64,000 bases of DNA from Bryum argenteum (Eukaryota; Streptophyta; Bryopsida; Bryales; Bryaceae), in NCBI GenBank assembly GCA_037043015.1, contig CM073331.1, positions 6,273,305 through 6,337,304 on the forward strand, in the 5' to 3' direction. The translations under genes and the position numbers were made by a program. This document shows, piece by piece, positions 58,633 to 64,000 of the stretch. The notes beneath the pieces are model-generated. The model saw only the letters and a list, made by a program, of their open reading frames with translations. It did no database searches and was not told the origin of the DNA. How positions within the stretch are numbered: position 1 is the stretch's first letter; each line of letters opens with the position of its first letter.

Positions 58633-58977
58633 GCAGACTTTAGGGGCCGTTTAGGCATAGTAAATTAACTTTTTTGAAAAAACTTTGAACTAAGAAAAGT
58701 TTCTAAATGAAGTTAAGTTTTATCCCCAACAAACGGATTGACATTTCGATTCTCCAATCAAAAGTTGTGAACAAAAATCAGAGAGGGTGTTCCAATTAAT
58801 TTTTTTAAATGTCCACTTGAACCCCTCTCTGATTTTTGTCCATAACTTTTTATTCAAGGATTGAAATGTCAAACGATTTTTTGGGTATGAAACTTAACTT
58901 CATTGAGAAACTTTTCTTAGTTCAAAATGTTTTCAAAAAAATTAGTTTACTATGCCTAAACGGCCCCTAAAGTCTGC
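58633..58977. mobile_element. Fold-back MITE with about 165-bp arms
   Basis: It starts GCAGACTTTAGGGGCCGTTT and ends with its exact inverse; the arms pair along most of their length (AGTTTCT/AGAAACT, AATCAGAGAGGG/CCCTCTCTGATT). Almost no loop remains. Non-coding. The GGGGCCGTTT terminus is of the hAT/Harbinger-like MITE type. Confidence 0.8.
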
Positions 58978-58982
58978 AGAAG

Positions 58983-59811
58983 TTTAACCCCTAAAGTGGG
59001 AAGGCCCCAAAACTGCCAAAACTGCCCTCTTTCGATGCAAGGCAAACAATTTCAAACTTTGACGTTTTTTCAAGTATGTAACCGTAAGATCTAGTACTTA
59101 ACTTGAATATCTATATGTGTACCAAATCTTACATTCAAATTCCTTACCAATTGTGAGATCGTAATGTTCAAAGTTGAAAAAAACGTTTTTTTCCCTTGTT
59201 GCAAAATGGGTTTGAAGTTTTTTGTGAGCCCAAAAAACCAATTTTTAGAGTAAATTTGAATTGAGGCTCTTCACATTCTTGTTCCTAGGTGAGTTAGGAA
59301 CATGTCTATGCAATGTTTATCCTCATGCGACCTATAAAACCTAAAGAAATGCTTGAATTTCACATAGAGGTATGCTGAAATTCAAATACAAAGGCCCCTC
59401 TTTGATAATAAAAATGGCATGTGACGAATGATTGGATTGAAGATCCGAACGGTAAGATCATGCCTTCAAACCATCTTTACATGTACGAAAAACAAAACTT
59501 GAAAAAAAATAAAATCTCGGTTTTTGGTGAATTTTCAAAGTTAATGCGTTTTAATTTATTTTGGGCAGAATTTGAGAATAAATGAGCATATACCGCAGTC
59601 TGGGAATTTTTTGGCAGATTTCAAATAGTGTTTTCAAACTTTGATCGTGATTATCTCCTAAAGTATAAGGAGTTTCGTAGCATGAAATGACTTTTCCGAA
59701 AGGTATTGAAAAACTCAACAACCTGTGAAAGGTTCTAACTTCATGCGAGCTAAATATAGTAAATCAGAGGCTGACCCAACCTTAAACGACCCGATTCCAC
59801 ATTAGGGGTTG
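58983..59811. mobile_element. MITE of the TTAACCCCTAA family inside CACTA 3
   Basis: The left end is TTTAACCCCTAAAGTGG, and the reverse complement of the right end is TTCAACCCCTAATGTGG. It contains ACCGTAAGATCTAG, GTGAGATCGTAATG and TATAAGGAG-type motifs shared with the 6.45-kb copy. Non-coding. Confidence 0.6.
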
Positions 59812-59821
59812 AAATCACCAA

Positions 59822-60020
59822 ATTCTGAAGTTTTGAAGTGCTTTTCCGACATTCACAAGTTTCTATTTCCAAATTTTGAAGTGTTTTTTGGATTTTCCAA
59901 GTGCTGATTTCATGTTTTGAAGTGTTTTTTTGGCTTTTCCAAGTGTTGATTTCAAATTTCGAAGTATTTTTTTGGGGTTTTCAAGTGCTATTTTCAAATT
60001 TTAGAGTGCTTTTTTGATGT
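59822..60020. repeat. Degenerate tandem repeat, about 40-45 bp unit
   Basis: The phrase TTTTGAAGTGTTTTTTGG with TTTTCCAAGTG and TGATTTCAAA recurs about four to five times with drift. Confidence 0.65.
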
Positions 60021-60060
60021 TTAAAAGATTCCTTTATTAGTTTTCAACTATTTTTTCAGC

Positions 60061-60297
60061 GATCCTAAAGATTCCAAAAACATTCCTAAAGATTCCTCAA
60101 AGATCCCAAAGATTCCCAAAAGATTCCCAACAGATTCCCAACAGATTCTCAAAAGATTCTCAAAAGATTCTCAACAGATTCCAAAAGATTCCAAAAGATT
60201 CCAAAAGATTCCAAAAGATTCCAAAAGATTCCAAAAGATTCCAAAAGATTCCAAAAGATTCCAAAAGATTCCAAAAGATTCCAAAAGATTCCAAATT
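60061..60297. repeat. 10-bp minisatellite (GATTCCAAAA)n
   Basis: About twelve perfect copies of GATTCCAAAA lie at about 60,176-60,295, preceded by a dozen degenerate copies (GATTCCCAAA, GATTCTCAAA, GATCCCAAA) from 60,061. The gradient from worn to perfect units indicates recent amplification at the right side. Confidence 0.85.
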
Positions 60298-60463
60298 CCA
60301 ACATAATTTTGTTGATTTGGTCATTGCACTATCTAAGTCAACAGAAATTTCTGTTGGTTTCTACAACAATTCAAAAATCTGTTGAAACGGTCAATCTAGT
60401 GTCCCGAGCAACGTAAATGTGTTGATTTTTTGTTGAATTGGTCATGATTTTCTAGTAGTGACT

Positions 60464-61360
60464 GCATCAGTTCCTCAGTGTGGATCGAGTGCTTGATAAT
60501 ATAATCATGAGCGAATTCAAGCTCCCTCTGGCTTAGTCTCTTATTCACGGGCTTCCCCAGTAGACATTCTCCAGCGTCTTTTAACTCCTCCTCAGGATCC
60601 CATACCCTGCTTTTACTATGTTCATACAAGGAGAAATATTCTGTACAAAAGCCTAAGCTTTCGTCCACCATGTAACCTGTTGCCATTCGTGCTTCTGGTT
60701 TAGACTTGTCACGGACATATTTTGTGAGGATTCCTAGATATCGCTCAACGGAGTAACACCAACGTGCGTGCACAGGTCCGCATATCTCAACCTCGTCGAC
60801 TAAATGAACTATGAGATGAGTCATAATATCAAAAAATCCAGGTGGAAAGTTTAACTCTAACAAGCATAGGACTTCCACAGCATACGTCTTTAGAGTTTCA
60901 ATCTCCAATCTGCGAATAACCTTCGCACAAATGCGTTGAAAGAGGTTACCAAGGCGGATAACAGTCTCTCTGACGCCATTCGTAAGGCTGTTGCGAATTG
61001 CTGCTGGAAGCAGCTGCTGTAGAAGCACATGATGGTCATGTGATTTAAGTCCGTTAAGTCTTCTCTCCCCTATGTGCTTGGTGAGTGTACTGCTGTAACC
61101 ACTGGGGACACGCGTGCTGCTCACTAGTTGTAAGAAATCAGCCTTCTCGGATTTTGAGAATACGTATGGTGCTCTGGGTTTGAGGTAGTTCCCAGATCTC
61201 CCCACCTGTAAGTGCAAATTGTGCATCTTATCTGCCTATTCCATGTCCCGGTGCGTTTCCAGCGTGTCTTTATCTCCAAATAAATGTTTCAATATGTTGT
61301 CTGAGGCATTTCTCTCGATGTGCATCACATCGAGAGTGTTCCGGATGGGTAAGTCCTGGA
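60464..61360 (-). pseudogene. CACTA transposase, second coding block
   Basis: It reads LPIRNTLDVMHIERNASDNI (the conserved LDVMHIEKN region of TNP2-type transposases, about 61,285-61,355), then a stop TAG at about 61,238. GRSGNYLKPRAPYVFSKSEK, LKSHDHHVLLQQLLPAAIR, LEIETLKTYAVEVLCLLEL, PPGFFDIMTHLIVHLVDEV, GPVHARWCYSVERYLGILTK and AGECLLGKPV follow. The frame is cut at HTEELMQS by CACTA 3. The cut-and-paste transposase would act on CACTA termini. Confidence 0.88.
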
Positions 61361-61775
61361 ATAAGAAAAATACGTTAGAAACTGAATTAGGAAGGGCGGG
61401 CTAGTAATTGATCAGGCTAGGCTATGTTCTCACACATCAATGGATAGTGGAAAAAGAACCCTCCATCAATATTTGTGCGATGCACATGGAGAGAATGCTT
61501 CGACTCCGTCGAGAATTAAAAGAGACGACTCATATAGGGAACGACATAAGGCGACGTAGTTTGTGATTCTAATATCGCAACACAATTCTGCTAAAAAGAG
61601 TGGAACATGTTGTTCATGGCCAGGATATTGATCCCGAGAATTATCATACAACGTCCACCTCCTAACCATGACATGCACAGCTAGCAGATATCCTCACAAT
61701 TTACTACACAATGTGCATCGATCTAAGATTCACAATGTCTGATGGCGGCAATTGAAAAGCACGATGGCAGTTAAG
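61361..61775 (-). other. Intron or insertion within the CACTA transposase
   Basis: No transposase-like sequence is present between the block ending YDLPYWKVLSS and the LDVMHIE block, where related proteins run continuously. A donor/acceptor pair cannot be fixed with certainty; 61,361-61,363 is compatible with a preceding AG acceptor region. Confidence 0.4.
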
Positions 61776-63390
61776 AAGACAACACCTTCCAGTATGGGAG
61801 GTCATACAGTCTGGATACCCTTTTTACACCGAACATCCGCGCAGGGTCTGAAGCTGCAGGCCCAGCTCCTATCGCAACCCATCTCTCCCTTAACCTCCCG
61901 TAGCGAATGATATTTTCCGATGTCATCTTCCCTGGAGGACCGCGAGTCTCCTCTAAACCCCTAAATTCAGTTCTAGCTCCTCTCCACGCATGACCAGGAG
62001 GTAAAAACCGTCTATATTGGTCGTCATACACATTCTTCCGTAGGGCACAAGACCTTCTGGAAATTGTGTTCTCCCCACATACAGGACAACCTCAATATCC
62101 CTTAGTGACACAACCTGCCACAACTCCATAGGCAGGGAAATCATGCATTGTCCACAGTAGCATTGCCTTCATGTTGAAACGAGGACTGCCCTGATACCTA
62201 GATGCATCATCGGTAGGCACACCTTGATGCCACAAAATCTGCAATTCCTCTAAGAGAGGCTGGAGGTATATGTCAAAATTATCGCCAGTAACCGACTTTT
62301 TGCCAGGAATGATCAAACTGAGCATGATAAAATGCTTTTTAGTAGTCATCCATGGAGGTAGGTTATAATTCATAATCAAAACAGGCCATGTACTCCATGT
62401 TGACCGCTTCACAGAAAATGGGTTGACACCATCTGTAGCTAGTCCTAGCCTTAAATTGCGATGCTCAAAAGCAAACTCGTTTTGCCACTTCCAATCAACA
62501 TATTTCCATTGGTGAGAATCCACAGCTCCCCGCATCAGATCATCCTCGCTTGCATGCCGAGCATGCCATGTCATGTAACTCGCTTGCAGAGGTGTGCTGA
62601 ACATCCTCTGCAATCTAGGAATCAAAGGGAAATGTCTAAGAACCCTTACGGGGACTCTTGATTTCCCCACCTGTTTATAACGATGAGCATGGCAATGTGG
62701 ACACCGATCCAAGTCCTTGTATTCCTCTCCTCTGAATAGTACACATGTTCTAGGCCCAGGGCAGCAATGAATTGTTTCATAAGCCAATCCTAACTTTTTC
62801 AACACTTTCGATGCATGGTATTCGTTAGGAGGCAATGAATTTACCTTCGGGAGCATGCTCTTGTGCAGGATCGTAAATATTTCATTCACGAGCATGTTTG
62901 AGGCACCATGAGTTCTCAAACAATTCAATAAAAGCAAAGTCCCGCCCAACTGAGTGAGAGAAGACCCTGCGAATAATGGTGTACGTGCACTATCTTCTAA
63001 TATCTGGTGTTGCGTCAAGGGCTCATCCTCCATAGCCGCTAGATCGTCGTCGAGCATTGATTCCTCCGCGGCAGCATTTTGGTTACATCCTTCTCCTCCT
63101 CGGTTTCTCCCATTCTGCTCCAAGGGCACGGGTTCCGCATCCCGATCATGCACTCCTTCATTGTGTAAACCCGCAGTTACATCTTCCACGTCTGGTTCAT
63201 CAGTAACGCCTAGATTTCCCACTAGACCATCGTACATGTGGAAGGTGTGCTGCACCAAACCCGACATGTCTAAGCCCCTGTCCAGTTCCTGATTGACTTC
63301 ACGTACGAATCCTCCACCCCTTGTTCCGAATTCTGCTTGGATGTCCAAGTCCCACTCCTCGTCACTATCGTCCACATCAAATCCCTATTG
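61776..63390 (-). pseudogene. CACTA transposase, first coding block (Transposase_21)
   Basis: An acidic N-terminus is followed by SLTQLGGTLLLLNCLRTHGA, LPPNEYHASKVLKKLGLAYE, CPGPRTCVLFRGEEYKDLDR, CPHCHAHRYK (zinc-like), HFPLIPRLQRMF, LRLGLATDGVNPF, STWPVLIMNYNLPPWM, LIIPGKKSVTGDNFDIYLQP and LLWTMHDFPAYG with TKGY. A TGA stop (about 62,093) follows, and then in the same frame GCPVCGENTISRRSC and VYDDQYRRFLPPGHAWRGA to YDLPYWKVLSS. The open frame starts without an ATG (GTG at 63,375) just after an AG, so an upstream exon is expected. Confidence 0.9.
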
Positions 63391-63510
63391 CAAAATGAAG
63401 AATGAATATCATGTACCAGGAAAACATCATCTCCAAGTTCGGATACCATTTCACACGGTTAGCATCAACAACGGTTTCATTTCTGAAGTCTCGCAACAGA
63501 GCAGTTAACA

Positions 63511-63778
63511 TTAACCCCTAAAGGCCCAAGAAAGCCGAAATGGCTTTTTGGGGTTTCCGCAGGAAAAAAAGTCAGCCAACTTTGACCATTATAATCTCAA
63601 AATCGGAAAAAAATTAACGGTTCAAATTTGACATATGAGTATAGGGTCAAGTTCACTTCAAGATCCTACGGTTGGATCTTCTAATTAATGCTTAGATTGA
63701 GTTTTTTCGGGCCTGAAGTAGACGAGGGTCTTTTGTGATAATTTAGACAATTTTGTATCAAGGATCTTTAGGGGTTAA
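63511..63778. mobile_element. Short MITE of the TTAACCCCTAA family
   Basis: 268 bp. The left end is TTAACCCCTAAAGGCCC, and the reverse complement of the right end is TTAACCCCTAAAGATCC. It contains ATCCTACGGTTGGATC and ATAATCTCAAAATCGG. Non-coding. Confidence 0.7.
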
Positions 63779-64000
63779 GCAATTGAAGGACTGAGAAGAG
63801 ATTAAAAATTCAAACACAAATGTTAATGCTTCACCACTCACACATGCATGCCAGACAACGTCCAAGATAAAGATTTGACTCAGATGGAAATACTCACATC
63901 ACGTGAATTTACAGGATTCAATGAATGGCTACTTTATATATATCGTAAAAGTCATAGAATGCTTTGACAAATTTTTGTCCATACCTCGGTCCTCCCTCTT
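63779..64000. other. Right-edge sequence, nothing recognised
   Basis: Probably internal sequence of the large CACTA element. No terminus or coding block is visible. Confidence 0.3.

Larger units (their letters stand above)
58244..60460. mobile_element. Non-autonomous CACTA element 3 nested in a transposase gene, 2,217 bp
   Basis: It begins CACTAGTAGAAAAATCA and ends TGATTTTCTAGTAGTG, with the exact 3-bp duplication ACT at 58,241-58,243 and 60,461-60,463. Subterminal arms carry the repeated motif GTTGATTTGGAC/GTCCAAATCAAC. Transposase coding stops at the boundary (...HTEELMQS), which shows insertion into an existing gene. It holds a SINE-like unit, a fold-back MITE, a TTAACCCCTAA MITE and two tandem arrays. 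Confidence 0.93.
55998..64000 (-). mobile_element. Autonomous-type CACTA element, decayed, running off the right edge
   Basis: The left end CACTAGTAGAAACAGCG at 55,998 is followed by a subterminal TTACACCGA...TCGGTGTAA hairpin (56,034-56,061). On the minus strand lie a TNP2-type transposase (Transposase_21) and the DUF4216-containing C-terminus typical of En/Spm elements. Several MITEs and a 2.2-kb CACTA element of related termini are nested inside. The right terminus is not in the window. If 55,998 is the true end, the 3-bp target duplication should be GTG. Confidence 0.7.

Overview
The window is nuclear DNA of a land plant. It holds spliced genes with GT-AG introns of roughly 90 to 1,100 bp, plant-type families (an RS2Z SR splicing factor, a KEULE/SEC1-type SM protein, a MOS2-like G-patch fragment) and plant-type Copia, CACTA, SINE and MITE repeats. 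The short introns would suit a bryophyte or lycophyte, but I cannot name the species. There is no rRNA, CRISPR array or bacterial operon.

Layout. 972-2051 (-) is an intronless protein of four ubiquitin-like domains. 3,300-11,900 is AT-rich, with decayed MITEs and a fossil Tc1-like (DD34E) transposase. 12,359-15,264 (-) is a six-exon RS2Z splicing factor. Upstream of it, 16,624-17,429 is a truncated inverted copy of 53,774-54,995. 18-21 kb holds a large MITE and a SINE. 21,875-26,889 (+) is a 13-exon dsRBD/DExH RNA helicase whose 3' end (about 27.2-27.7 kb) is frame-broken. 29,407-41,613 is one Copia retrotransposon on the minus strand, split by two CACTA elements of one family in opposite orientations (30,491-34,111 and 36,041-39,221), each with an exact 3-bp target duplication. 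A second copy of the SINE lies at 42,617-43,150. 43,860-50,410 (+) is a complete 21-exon SEC1/KEULE-like gene. 54,036-54,512 (-) encodes a small coiled-coil, probably mitochondrial protein that shares a bidirectional promoter with a MOS2-like G-patch fragment (54,969-55,634, +). From 55,998 to beyond the right edge is a decayed autonomous CACTA element (TNP2/Transposase_21 and DUF4216, minus strand), with another CACTA (58,244-60,460) inserted inside its transposase and further MITEs, a SINE-like unit and tandem repeats nested inside that.

How the parts relate. The intact genes are housekeeping: splicing (RS2Z), vesicle fusion and cytokinesis (SEC1) and a small organelle protein. They do not form one pathway. 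The main story is structural: layered transposon insertions whose order can be read from target duplications, and a 37-kb-spaced inverted duplication that carried a bidirectional promoter next to the 5' end of the RS2Z gene. I found no clear new enzymatic system. The items most worth a second look are the promoter-carrying duplication, the half-tRNA primer site of the Copia element, the DD34E transposase fossil, the eroded DExH helicase and the divergent ubiquitin-like polyprotein.
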